Shown here: piece after piece, positions 1 through 8,520 of the stretch | Position numbering within the stretch: position 1 is the stretch's first letter | Layout of the letters: every line of letters begins with the position of its first letter | Source: Methanobacterium sp. | Lineage (GTDB): Archaea; Methanobacteriota; Methanobacteria; Methanobacteriales; Methanobacteriaceae | Assembly (NCBI RefSeq): GCF_038562635.1 | Contig: NZ_JBCFBO010000002.1 | Span: 410,698 to 474,697, forward strand | Length of the DNA: 64,000 nucleotides | Direction of reading: 5' to 3' | The notes under the pieces: model-generated | Told to the model about the DNA's origin: nothing | Seen by the model: only the letters and a program-made list of their open reading frames with translations | Databases searched by the model: none | Translations under genes and position numbers: made by a program

Positions 1-1
1 T

Positions 2-577
2 GTTTTTGTAGTTGACCCCCTGGACGGGACCATAAATGCCCTTAAAAAAATTCCATTTTATGGAATTTCCATTGCAATTGCAGATTCATCCAGTAAATCA
101 TTGAATTCACTTACCCTGCAGGATATTGAAATTGGCTTTGTTAAAAATCTTGCAACTGGAGACATTTATGAAGCAATTAAAGGAGAAGGTGCTAGTTTAA
201 ACGGTAAAACTGCAGTTCCTTCATCAAGAGAAGATATTACTGGTTCTTTAATAGGAGCTTATGTTCGCGGGGCAATGACCCAAATGAATGAAATATGTAA
301 AACTGTAAGGCGAATTAGGCTACTTGGTTCTGTTGCTACTGAGCTGTGTTATGTTGCCGATGGCACCTATGATGCTTTTTTAGATATCCGAGGGAACTTG
401 AGGGTGGTAGATATAGCCGCCGCTAAACTCATAGTTGAAGAAGCTGGAGGCACTGTAACCAATGAACAGGGAAAAAGCCTGGATAATAAATTAGGTGTTA
501 CAGAAAGAACATCTATAATTGCAGCATGTAATCTAAACGTTCATGCAGACATAATAAACATTACGGAGGTTTTATGA
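2..577 (+). CDS. suhB: inositol monophosphatase / fructose-1,6-bisphosphatase family protein, 5'-truncated by window edge
   Basis: Only the C-terminal about 190 residues are present; the frame is open from base 2, so the start lies before the window. The metal-binding signature DPLDGT is read at bases 14-31, and the second family signature (VVDIAAAKLIVEEAGG, the family WDxAAxxxIxxEAGG motif) lies near bases 400-450. Family members hydrolyse inositol phosphates and, in archaea, often fructose-1,6-bisphosphate, with Mg2+. The stop overlaps the NAD kinase start (ATGA), so the two genes are probably cotranscribed and translationally coupled. The precise substrate cannot be told from the sequence. 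Confidence 0.9.
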   Translation, partial: VFVVDPLDGTINALKKIPFYGISIAIADSSSKSLNSLTLQDIEIGFVKNLATGDIYEAIKGEGASLNGKTAVPSSREDITGSLIGAYVRGAMTQMNEICKTVRRIRLLGSVATELCYVADGTYDAFLDIRGNLRVVDIAAAKLIVEEAGGTVTNEQGKSLDNKLGVTERTSIIAACNLNVHADIINITEVL

Positions 578-1419
578 TGAGAATAGGGATTGCAGCACGC
601 CTTGATATTCATAAAGCCATTGAACTTACTGATGACTTAACAGATTTTCTGATTAAAAATAGTGTAAAAGTTTTTTTAGATCCTGCCCTTGTAAAAAAAC
701 TTAATAAATATCATGATTCCGCCAGAGAAATTCAGGACATGGATGTAGATATTATCATTGCAATTGGGGGCGATGGAACAATTTTAAGAACCCAGAGCTT
801 TATAGATGGAAAAAATATTCCCATATTTGGGATAAATATGGGTACAGTAGGATTTTTAACAGAAATAGGTCCTGAAGAATCATTCCATGCCATTAAAGAA
901 GTTTTAAATGGTAATTATTTCATTGAAGAACGTACCCGCCTTGAAGTATGGCACAACAAGGATCTGGCACCAGCATTAAATGAAGTTGTTTTAATGACCA
1001 GGAAACCTGCAAAAATGCTTCATCTTGAAATAAGGGTTGATGATGAAATAGTTGAAGAATTAAGGGCTGATGGACTTATAATTGCAACTCCAAGTGGTTC
1101 TACTGCCTATGCAATGTCTGCAGGAGGTCCCATTGTTGATCCTCGTGTAAATGCATTTATAATAGTTCCAATATGTCCATTTAAACTTGGTTCGCGCCCT
1201 ACTGTAGTATCTGGCGAAAGTATAATAAGTGTAAAGCTGCTTAGAGAAGGTAAAAAGGCCATAGCAGTTATAGATGGACAGGTTGAGGAAGAGATCAACT
1301 ACATGGAAGAAGTTATATTTAAAAAATCAGACCAGCATGCTTATTTTGTAAGATTAACCAAAGAGTTCTATAAAAAAGTAAGAGAGAAACTTATAAAAGG
1401 TGGAATAGGTCTAGAATAA
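574..1419 (+). CDS. nadK: NAD kinase
   Basis: This 281-aa protein phosphorylates NAD to NADP. The diagnostic GGDGT motif is at residues 65-69, the conserved NE pair at 136-137, and the nucleotide-binding GSTAYAMSAGGP segment at 175-186. Length fits archaeal NAD kinases. The ATG overlaps the TGA of the preceding phosphatase by 4 bases and has a GGAGGT ribosome site at 565-570. The pairing of a suhB-type phosphatase with NAD kinase suggests a coupled NADP(H) or sugar-phosphate function; in some archaea such proteins are fused or adjacent. Confidence 0.95.
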   Translation: MMRIGIAARLDIHKAIELTDDLTDFLIKNSVKVFLDPALVKKLNKYHDSAREIQDMDVDIIIAIGGDGTILRTQSFIDGKNIPIFGINMGTVGFLTEIGPEESFHAIKEVLNGNYFIEERTRLEVWHNKDLAPALNEVVLMTRKPAKMLHLEIRVDDEIVEELRADGLIIATPSGSTAYAMSAGGPIVDPRVNAFIIVPICPFKLGSRPTVVSGESIISVKLLREGKKAIAVIDGQVEEEINYMEEVIFKKSDQHAYFVRLTKEFYKKVREKLIKGGIGLE

Positions 1420-1464
1420 CTATTTCTTTTTTATTTTTAGTGAATACACAGGAGCATATACTCA

Positions 1465-2799
1465 ATGAATGCATTAATTGTAGACATGACACATGGAGGA
1501 AAATTAATAGCTTCAGAGTTTTCAAAATTAGATGATTTTAATGTCTTTGCACTAGATATTTATAATACCCTTTCTCTAGATGAAAAACTTTCTTTAGAGA
1601 AAAAAGGGATAAAATTTGTTGAAAAATCGTTTCTGGATGAAGCAAATGATGATGATTTTTTAATTATTGCCCCCGTACACTGTAACATCGATTCAAAAGT
1701 CGATATGACTCACCACGAAGCAGTTAATTTTCTGATGAAAGACAAGATTAATGTTCCAGTAATTGAAGTTACAGGAGTAAAAGGAAAGACCAGCACTGTA
1801 AAAATGCTCAAGGAAATATTTAAAAATTTAAACCCATTAATTTTAAGCAGTTTAGGTGTGGAAGTCGTAGAAAACCATAAAAGCACACTTTTAAAAAAAG
1901 ATATAAGTATAACTCCAGCAAGTATCATTGAAGCGTGGCAGCTGGCTAATGATTATAAAAATATTGGAATCTGCATATTTGAAACTTCTCTTGGGGGAAC
2001 TGGACTTGCAGATGCAGGTATACTTACCAATATAGCTGAGAATTACTCCATAGCATCTGGGGGGAAAACTGCAAGCCAGGCTAAAGCGCAAATATTTAAA
2101 AGCAGTGTAATAGCTTGCGATTTTGATTCAATCAATCAATTTTATTCAGATTTCTACAAAAAAACAAACACCTTTGGCAACAGTAATGCAAATGTCCGTG
2201 CATCTAATGTAAAATTTGGGCTTGATAAAACATGTTTTAATGTGGAGGTTAACGACCTTAAAACCATAGATGGAAGTATTTTAAACACTTCCTTCGATGT
2301 TTCAACTTTTGCACCTGCAGAACACCATTTAAACAACGTCCTCGGAGCTGTATGTGCCGCTTTAATTTTAAAAACTTCCATTAATCAGATCAAAACAGGG
2401 TTAAGAAACTTTAAAGGAATTGATGGCAGAACTTCCATAAAAAATTACAAAGGAAGCAAAATTATAGAGGAAATCAACCCTGGAATTAATGTTACGGCCA
2501 TTAAAAAATCAGTTAAAATGATTCAAGATCTAGAAAATCCAGTAATTATTTTTGGGGGCAAATATGGAGTAACCTGTGAAGAAATAGATGAAAAATCCAC
2601 TGCAAGGTTTTTTAATTCTATGGACTCTAAAATTCAGCTTATACTTGTTGATGAACTTGGCAAAAGTATCGCAAACATGATAAAACGAAAATATAAGTAT
2701 ATTGACTTCGATAATGCTATTGCTGAAGCCTCCCAAATGAATTCTAAAATGATTCTTTTGATATACAGATCTAATTTTTCAGATCTTGCCAGAAGATAA
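1465..2799 (+). CDS. cfbE: Mur ligase family protein, probable coenzyme F430 synthetase CfbE
   Basis: A 444-aa Mur-ligase-like ATP-dependent amide ligase. The ATP-binding loop GVKGKTS is at residues 104-110, and the Mur C-terminal domain occupies roughly residues 310-440. Archaea of this group use pseudomurein made by other Mur homologues, but this short-N-terminus type adjoining hemC corresponds to CfbE, which closes the last steps of F430 (seco-F430 to F430) for methyl-CoM reductase. Start is ATG after a GGAG at 1451-1454. Assignment rests on domain type, length and the hemC neighbour; a related pseudomurein ligase is the alternative. Confidence 0.75.
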   Translation: MNALIVDMTHGGKLIASEFSKLDDFNVFALDIYNTLSLDEKLSLEKKGIKFVEKSFLDEANDDDFLIIAPVHCNIDSKVDMTHHEAVNFLMKDKINVPVIEVTGVKGKTSTVKMLKEIFKNLNPLILSSLGVEVVENHKSTLLKKDISITPASIIEAWQLANDYKNIGICIFETSLGGTGLADAGILTNIAENYSIASGGKTASQAKAQIFKSSVIACDFDSINQFYSDFYKKTNTFGNSNANVRASNVKFGLDKTCFNVEVNDLKTIDGSILNTSFDVSTFAPAEHHLNNVLGAVCAALILKTSINQIKTGLRNFKGIDGRTSIKNYKGSKIIEEINPGINVTAIKKSVKMIQDLENPVIIFGGKYGVTCEEIDEKSTARFFNSMDSKIQLILVDELGKSIANMIKRKYKYIDFDNAIAEASQMNSKMILLIYRSNFSDLARR

Positions 2800-3010
2800 T
2801 TTAAATATGAAAATTTTGAAATTATATAAAAATCTAGGATAAATCTTAAATTATATACCTAAGGATCAATAAACCAATTTTTATAAAGTTATGATGTTAT
2901 GACAATTCTTATAAAGTTATGATCTAAATGTGAAATTATTCACAAAAATCTTTTTAAAGGTCATTGATGAACATTCAATATGGAGTTGGAAAAACTATGT
3001 ATTATTTTAA
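2800..3010. other. AT-rich intergenic spacer with a short direct repeat
   Basis: AT-rich DNA after cfbE. The 16-base word TTATAAAGTTATGAT(G/C) occurs twice, near 2880 and 2910. No gene or clear promoter is seen. Confidence 0.5.
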
Positions 3011-3722
3011 GCATTCGAAAATCTATCGATTTTCGATGTTTGAAAATAGAAGATTTTTCGTTGTTACGAAACTGAAAGTTAGAGAAACTTCGTTTCTCTA
3101 CAACAAAAATCTTCGATTTTTGAAGTTTCGTAAACACCAAACACGAAGTGTTTGAGTGCCGGAGGAAACATGTTTCGGCCCCGAAAACTAAGCTAAAGAA
3201 AATGTTTACAAAATCTACGATTTTGTAACATGTGAAAATTTTTAATTTTCACGGTTGCAAAACTCCATTTTGCAAACAGCAAATACGAAGCATACAAATA
3301 CGAAGTATTTGTTGTGTCAAATCACAGATTTGACAACATTCGAAAATTTTTAATTTTCGATGTTTGCGAATTGCAAATTCGCAACCGTAAAAAATCTACG
3401 ATTTTTTACATGCGCCAAAATTCATTGAATTTTAGAAAATGCTTTGCATTTTCTAACCTTTGGAAATCTTTGATTTCCAATGCTCAAACGCTTCGCGTTT
3501 GACAGTCCCAAAAAAATCAAAGATTTTTTTGAGGATTTTGGCAGTGTTTGTATGCTCCGCATTTTCTGTGCATAAAAATCTTTGATTTTTTAAAGTTTTC
3601 GAAGGCCGCAAAATTAAAAATATAGGAAATGCTGTCAAAATCTTTGAATTTTAACGCGTGAAAATCAAATCTTTCAAAAATCTTAGATTTTAGAGGGATT
3701 TTTGATGATTTTGCAGGATTTT
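3011..3722. repeat. palindrome array A (modular hairpin repeat family)
   Basis: About 710 bp made almost entirely of short perfect hairpins placed end to end, for example AAAATCTACGATTTT (3209-3225 region), GTGAAAATT/AATTTTCAC with a TTT-type loop, GGAAATC/GATTTCC with loop TTT, and TCAAACG/CGTTTGA with loop CTTCG. Arms are 6-11 bp and loops 3-5 nt; linkers include CATG, ACGG and AAGGTTAG-like words. Bases about 3191-3290 recur as an inverted copy at 37525-37625, and about 3415-3540 as an inverted copy at 34900-35030. Short open frames here are by-products of the repeats. The array separates cfbE from hemC. Confidence 0.85.
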
Positions 3723-3751
3723 AATTTATTAAATAATTTGGAGAGGATTCT

Positions 3752-4621
3752 TTGAAAGTTGGCACCCGGGGAAGCAATTTAGCAGTGACTCAAACGAAAA
3801 GTATAATCAGTCAGTTGTCTAAAATAATAAACAAAGAAATAGATATGGAAATAATTAAAACTACCGGAGATAAAATCACTGATTCTCAACTTTATTCCAT
3901 TGATGTAAAAGGCATATTCACCAAGGAACTGGACAAAGCAGTTCTAGAAGAAGACGTTGATTTTGCAGTACACAGTTTAAAAGACCTTCCCACAGAACTC
4001 GCAGGTGACCTTGAAATAGTAGCCGTTCCAGAAAGAGAGTCCCCAAATGATGTGCTTATATCTTCACATAAATGGGATGAACTCCCTGAAGGGGCATCTA
4101 TTGGGACAAGCAGCCTGAGAAGGGAAGCTTTTTGTAATTATCACGGCAAAAAATTGAATATTAAACCCATAAGAGGAAATATAGATACAAGAATTAAAAA
4201 AGTGATTAGTGGAGAATACGATGCAACCATAATGGCAGAAGCTGGCCTTAATAGGCTTGGTCTGGCCCATCATATCAAAGAAATATTTCCAGTAGACTAT
4301 TTCACTCCTGCAGCCGGGCAGGGAGCATTAGCTGTAGTTGCAAGGCATGACAGCAGTGTTAAGAAAACTTTAGAAAAATTAAATCATTTTAATTCAGTAC
4401 AAGAAATAGCAGCTGAAAAAGCTGTGCTTGCAGAACTTGGAGTAGGGTGTCAATGGCCGCTTGGAGTATCTGCAAAGGCAAATGGCAATAAATTAGATGT
4501 TTACAGTATTTTATTAACAAAAGAAGGCGATGTACTGTCTGAGACCAAATTAAGCGGATCAATAAACGATGCAGAAAAATTAGGTAAAGATGTTGCAAAA
4601 ATAATGGAGGATTATGTGTGA
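3752..4621 (+). CDS. hemC: porphobilinogen deaminase (hydroxymethylbilane synthase)
   Basis: Polymerises four porphobilinogens to hydroxymethylbilane in tetrapyrrole synthesis (sirohaem, B12, F430). The 289-aa protein shows GTRGS at residues 4-8, VHSLKDLP at 73-80, the SSLRR motif at 120-124 and the dipyrromethane-cofactor cysteine in GVGCQWPLG (Cys233). The start is TTG, chosen because the family N-terminus MKVGTRGS begins there and GGAGAGG lies 5-11 bases upstream. Its stop overlaps the next gene by 4 bases. Confidence 0.95.
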   Translation: MKVGTRGSNLAVTQTKSIISQLSKIINKEIDMEIIKTTGDKITDSQLYSIDVKGIFTKELDKAVLEEDVDFAVHSLKDLPTELAGDLEIVAVPERESPNDVLISSHKWDELPEGASIGTSSLRREAFCNYHGKKLNIKPIRGNIDTRIKKVISGEYDATIMAEAGLNRLGLAHHIKEIFPVDYFTPAAGQGALAVVARHDSSVKKTLEKLNHFNSVQEIAAEKAVLAELGVGCQWPLGVSAKANGNKLDVYSILLTKEGDVLSETKLSGSINDAEKLGKDVAKIMEDYV

Positions 4622-5571
4622 ATAAGGTAAATGTGGGCGTAATTGGTGTAGGAGCTATGGGAGTTCACCACGCCAGAGTATATTCTGAACTTGAGAATGC
4701 TAATCTGATGGCTATATCTGATCTTATGAGAGAAAAATCAGAGGAAGTTGCTAACCAATACAATACACGGGGATTTGTAGATTATATGGATATTCTTAAA
4801 ATGCCTGAAATAGATGCTGTTAGTGTATGTGTTCCTACTACTCATCATTTTAATGTTGTTATGGATGCAATAGAGCATGGTAAACATGTATTGGTAGAAA
4901 AACCAATAGCATTTACCTTAAGAGAAGCAGAAGCTATGGTAAAAGCTGCAAAAGATGAAGGTGTTAAACTTGCAACTGGGCACGTTGAAAGATTCAACCC
5001 TGCTGTAGGAAAGGCAAAAGAACTTATAAAAGATAATGTTATCGGTGAAGTTGTATCTGCATCTGCAAAAAGAGTAGGTCCATTTCCTCCACGAATTAAA
5101 GATGTTGGAGTTATAATAGACCTTGCAATACACGACGTAGACATAATGTACCACCTTTTTGACAGCCCAATATCTCGAATATATGCTAATATGGGAAGCA
5201 AACTTGAAAAATGTGAATATGAAGACCATGCAGAAATAATGAGCAGTTTTAAAAACGGCATTATTGGTATGCTCGAAGTGAACTGGCTTACACCATACAA
5301 AAAGAGGAAATTAGAAATAACAGGTGTAGATGGAATAATTTCCATTGATTATATCGATCAAACAGTTCATGTATACGGAAAATCTACCCAAAATGTAGAT
5401 ATAGAGTACAAAGAACCATTAAGGGAAGAATTAAGTTCATTTTTAAATGCAGTGGATAACGGTGAAGATCCTAAGATCACTGGTAAAGACGGAATATATG
5501 CACTTAAAGTTGTAACTGCAGCCATGAAATCTGCAAAAGATAATCTTCCTGTTGAAATAAACGGTTACTAA
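4618..5571 (+). CDS. Gfo/Idh/MocA family NAD(P)-dependent oxidoreductase
   Basis: A 317-aa dehydrogenase with an N-terminal Rossmann fold (GVGAMG at residues 10-15), EKP signature at 94-96, GHVERFNP at 121-128 and DLAIHDVD at 168-175, typical of the family. GTG start overlaps the hemC stop (GTGTGA), with GGAGG just upstream. The closest known function by pattern is UDP-N-acetylglucosamine 3-dehydrogenase, used by methanogens for amino-sugar synthesis in N-glycans or pseudomurein precursors; this is inference from motif resemblance only. Confidence 0.85.
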   Translation: MNKVNVGVIGVGAMGVHHARVYSELENANLMAISDLMREKSEEVANQYNTRGFVDYMDILKMPEIDAVSVCVPTTHHFNVVMDAIEHGKHVLVEKPIAFTLREAEAMVKAAKDEGVKLATGHVERFNPAVGKAKELIKDNVIGEVVSASAKRVGPFPPRIKDVGVIIDLAIHDVDIMYHLFDSPISRIYANMGSKLEKCEYEDHAEIMSSFKNGIIGMLEVNWLTPYKKRKLEITGVDGIISIDYIDQTVHVYGKSTQNVDIEYKEPLREELSSFLNAVDNGEDPKITGKDGIYALKVVTAAMKSAKDNLPVEINGY

Positions 5572-5821
5572 CACTGTCTTTAAAATGTCGATGCATATTT
5601 TAGCTTTTCGACATTTAAACTTTTTTTTAGATGATCATAATTTAAAATTGTGATAAATTAAAGATTATCAGTTATAGAATTCCCATATATTTTTATTTCT
5701 CAAAAATCAAACCATTGTATAATGTCTGTTTAGTAACAGATAAAAACTTATATTGCAATATCTTAAAAATTAAGTATGTATATTATTAGAAATAATCCTC
5801 AATTAAATTGGACGTGTTTTT

Positions 5822-6421
5822 ATGAATGAAGAGCTTATAAAAAGGGCTTATGAACTAAGAAGCAGGGGCTTTACCACTGGAGAAATAGCAGATGAACTTA
5901 ATGTCTCTAAGGACACCGCCAGATGGCTTATTTTACAGGTAACTGGTAAAAAAATGGAAGAAGGAACCCAAAAAGCTCCAGTTGATTTCGCCATAAACTG
6001 GAAAAACTTAGGTAGCAGTTCTACACGAATGATGCATGTATCTGCAGCCATGGCTGATTTAGCTTTAGAATATGGTGATGTTGAAGTAGTAGTAGGTATA
6101 ACTGTAAGTGGAGTACCATTTGCAACCATGATGGCAGAAATAATAGATGCAAATATAACCATATTCCACCCTATAAAACACAGAAAAGAGGAAGATGCAA
6201 GGGGAGCAATAAGCAGTAACTTTGCATCAGTTGAAGGTAAAAAAGTCGTAATTGTGGATGACGTTATAACAAGCGGAAGAACTGTAAACGAAGCGATAAA
6301 TATATTAAACGACCTTGGAGCAAATCCGCTTTGTGCTGTTGTTTTGATTGATAAAAAAGGAATAGATGAGATTGAAGGCGTTCCTGTTGAGTCATTGATT
6401 CGTGTAAGCAGGTTAGGATAA
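5822..6421 (+). CDS. PyrE-like PRPP-binding transcriptional regulator (GfcR family)
   Basis: A 199-aa protein: helix-turn-helix at residues 1-40 (RGFTTGEIADELNVSKDTAR), then a type I phosphoribosyltransferase domain with PRPP loop VVIVDDVITSGRT at 142-154. This HTH-PRTase architecture is that of GfcR, a sugar catabolism regulator characterised in haloarchaea, rather than a catalytic orotate PRTase. Here it stands alone behind a 250-bp AT-rich spacer. Target genes are unknown. Confidence 0.85.
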   Translation: MNEELIKRAYELRSRGFTTGEIADELNVSKDTARWLILQVTGKKMEEGTQKAPVDFAINWKNLGSSSTRMMHVSAAMADLALEYGDVEVVVGITVSGVPFATMMAEIIDANITIFHPIKHRKEEDARGAISSNFASVEGKKVVIVDDVITSGRTVNEAINILNDLGANPLCAVVLIDKKGIDEIEGVPVESLIRVSRLG

Positions 6422-6546
6422 AATTATCCTTTAAAATTATTTTTATTTTTAATCCCTTTTTCTTAAATTATTTAAAAAAAAATCAGAATCTATTTTATCT
6501 AAACTACTTTTTAAAATTAAATAAAAAAAATAGAGATAGAACTCTG

Positions 6547-6605
6547 TGTTCTATAGCTAAGTATAGTATCAATATCATCAAATGCGCGTAATAACTGCAT
6601 CTCCT
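6547..6605 (-). pseudogene. decayed second copy of the aRF1 gene 3' end
   Basis: Bases 6547-6600 match the true 3' coding end of the aRF1 gene at 6908-6961 at about 46 of 54 positions. Read on the minus strand it gives EMQLLRAFDDIDTILSYRT against GIQLLRAFGGIAAILRYRT in the intact gene. The two copies are 361 bp apart and flank palindrome array B. Confidence 0.8.
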
Positions 6606-6621
6606 CCACCTTTTTTTAAAA

Positions 6622-6880
6622 AAGTCCTCAAAATCAGAGATTTTTGGGGCATGTGAAAATCTATCAAAAATTTATAATTTTCGATGCATGCAAAATTCTA
6701 CGAATTTTGCTGTTACGAAATTGAAAATTTTGTAAACATAGAAAATCAAAGATTTTCTAATGTTTCAATTTTCACGGTCACAAATCTTCGATTTGTAAAC
6801 ACCAAAAAATTCTACGAATTTTTGAGCGGTGGTCAAAAAATGCAGAAAAATCGTAGATTTTTCTGCCCAGAAAACTTCCT
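6622..6880. repeat. palindrome array B
   Basis: About 260 bp of end-to-end hairpins, e.g. CAAAATC/GATTTTTG with a short loop near 6628, GCAAAATT/AATTTTGC around CTACG (6689-6711), and GAAAATC/GATTTTC with loop AAA. The stretch around 6680-6730 (GATGCATGC, then GCTGTTACGAAATTGAAA) is nearly identical to 33002-33045 in array C, in the same orientation. Confidence 0.8.
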
Positions 6881-6904
6881 AAAAAAATCATTAAAAAAGA
6901 TAGA

Positions 6905-8134
6905 TTATGTTCTATATCTAAGTATAGCAGCAATACCACCAAATGCACGTAATAACTGTATTCCTTCCTCTGTTTCAGTTGAAATTATCTCAACATCAGA
7001 TCCGCCTTCTTCAGCCATGTCAACGAATTCATCGATGATGTCCCTTGTTCCAACCACTTTCATTATTTCTCCACACTGAGGGCACTGCTCGTTTTCTATT
7101 TCTTCAGATTTTTTAATAGTTTTTCCTTCAGTATACGCACATGCAGGGCATTCACATGTTTCACGCTTGTAACTAACATCTTCAGATAAAAGAAGGACTT
7201 CAACTGCACCCATTTCAAGATTTCGCCTTACATCTTTTTCTCCATAAGATGAAAGCCCATCTTCGTTTATGAGTTCCTTTAAAAACCGTTGTACAAGCTT
7301 TTTTTCACGCATGATATCCATTTCATTTAAAACGTCCATGGACTTGTCGATGACTTCCCTTATACCAAATTCACCAGTGTATGATGTATCTACAGTGGTT
7401 ATAACCTTATTTTTAATTTCATAATGCATATAATCCCCTTCAAGGAACTCTTCCTTAGTATGTCCTGGTCCACCCAGTACTACTCCTTTTAAGTCAGGGA
7501 TTGGTAAGAAAGCATCGTTAATATGATGCCCTATTCTTTTTAAGAACTCATGAGCTGCAAGGTCAATTAAACGATCAAACCTTCGCTGAGATTGTCCACC
7601 TGCTTTGTGCTTACCTGGAACACCACTAGTTAATGTTTTAACAATATCAATTCGTTTACCACGTAAGACAGCAATTGTAGCTTCTTTTCTGTCCAGTACC
7701 GCAAGCCCATATGTTTCCTTTACATCCAACATATCCTGAAGCGGTTCCAGATAAAATTCAGAATTACAGTGATATGTGTAAGTTTGTATAACTTCTGGCG
7801 GCTCAAAAACGTAAGTTTCCATTTTTTCAGTACCAGGACCGCCCTTAGGGATCATCCCAACAAAAAGAAGTAATCCATGTTCCGGAGGTTTTGGGAATAA
7901 CTTCAATTTTTGCACGATTACTTCAATTGCAGACTGTACATTCTTTTTGGTTTGTTTACTCTTAATGTTAGCACTTTGACTTAATTCTTCTCTCATGTGC
8001 TTTACAACATCACTCACTTGCTTATCTGGAGGAATATAAACTGATACAAGTTCAGTTCCCCTTCCTTTTTTATCTGCGAGTTCTTCAATCGTTCTTTTAA
8101 ACTCGTATAACTCTTTTGATGACACTTCAGCCAA
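6905..8134 (-). CDS. prf1: peptide chain release factor aRF1
   Basis: Archaeal class I release factor recognising all three stop codons and triggering peptidyl-tRNA hydrolysis on the ribosome. It shows the decoding motif NIKS (residues about 56-59), the catalytic GGQ (about 179-181) and the C-terminal zinc-type cluster CECPAC...CPQC seen in archaeal members. Length 409 aa fits the family. I chose the TTG at 8134 rather than the GTG at 8143 because AAGGAG lies at 8144-8149, directly abutting the GTG but well spaced from the TTG. Its 3' end is duplicated downstream beyond array B. Confidence 0.95.
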   Translation of the reverse strand: MAEVSSKELYEFKRTIEELADKKGRGTELVSVYIPPDKQVSDVVKHMREELSQSANIKSKQTKKNVQSAIEVIVQKLKLFPKPPEHGLLLFVGMIPKGGPGTEKMETYVFEPPEVIQTYTYHCNSEFYLEPLQDMLDVKETYGLAVLDRKEATIAVLRGKRIDIVKTLTSGVPGKHKAGGQSQRRFDRLIDLAAHEFLKRIGHHINDAFLPIPDLKGVVLGGPGHTKEEFLEGDYMHYEIKNKVITTVDTSYTGEFGIREVIDKSMDVLNEMDIMREKKLVQRFLKELINEDGLSSYGEKDVRRNLEMGAVEVLLLSEDVSYKRETCECPACAYTEGKTIKKSEEIENEQCPQCGEIMKVVGTRDIIDEFVDMAEEGGSDVEIISTETEEGIQLLRAFGGIAAILRYRT

Positions 8135-8161
8135 AAAAATCACTCCTTAATAATAGTAATA

Positions 8162-8453
8162 GTAAATTAGTTCATTATATCAACATAATTTAGAATATCA
8201 GAACATGAGCTATTTAATTTATATCATATCTACAATATATAAATTAAAATTTTACCCGTAAATTAATTCATTATTATCCCCATAATTTAGAATATCAGAA
8301 CATAAGCTATTTAATTTATATCATATCTCCAATATATAAATTAAAACCTTACTAGTAAATTAGTTCATTATTATCCCTATAATTTAGAATATCAGAACAT
8401 AAGCTATTTAATTTATATTATATCTTCAATAATATATAATTAAAACCTTACTA
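8162..8453. repeat. three tandem copies of a ~97-bp AT-rich unit
   Basis: Units begin GTAAATTA(G/A)TTCATTAT at 8162, 8258 and 8355. Each contains TAGAATATCAGAACAT(G/A)AGC, a TTTAATTTATAT segment and an ATATATAA-like box. The array fills the divergent intergenic region between aRF1 (minus) and UMP kinase (plus), so TATA-like sequences are present in triplicate upstream of both genes. Confidence 0.9.
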
Positions 8454-8520
8454 ATTCTACTTTATAATTTAGAATTATATTTATTTAAGTTACATTGACA
8501 GTTAATATGGTGATGATAAT

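Noticed and set aside
2964..3502. Short open frames inside palindrome array A
   Set aside because: They read through hairpin repeats, lack ribosome sites, and the peptides only mirror the palindromes.
3011..3722. Palindrome arrays as CRISPR or as simple terminators
   Set aside because: Hairpins differ from one another and lack regular spacing or spacers; many occur in series, lie between genes in any orientation, and lack T-tracts, so neither explanation fits.
4845..5345. 166-aa minus-strand frame opposite the Gfo/Idh/MocA gene
   Set aside because: Antisense to a conserved enzyme with intact motifs; no ribosome site.
6684..7079. Plus-strand 131-aa frame
   Set aside because: Left half is array B, right half is antisense to the intact aRF1 gene.
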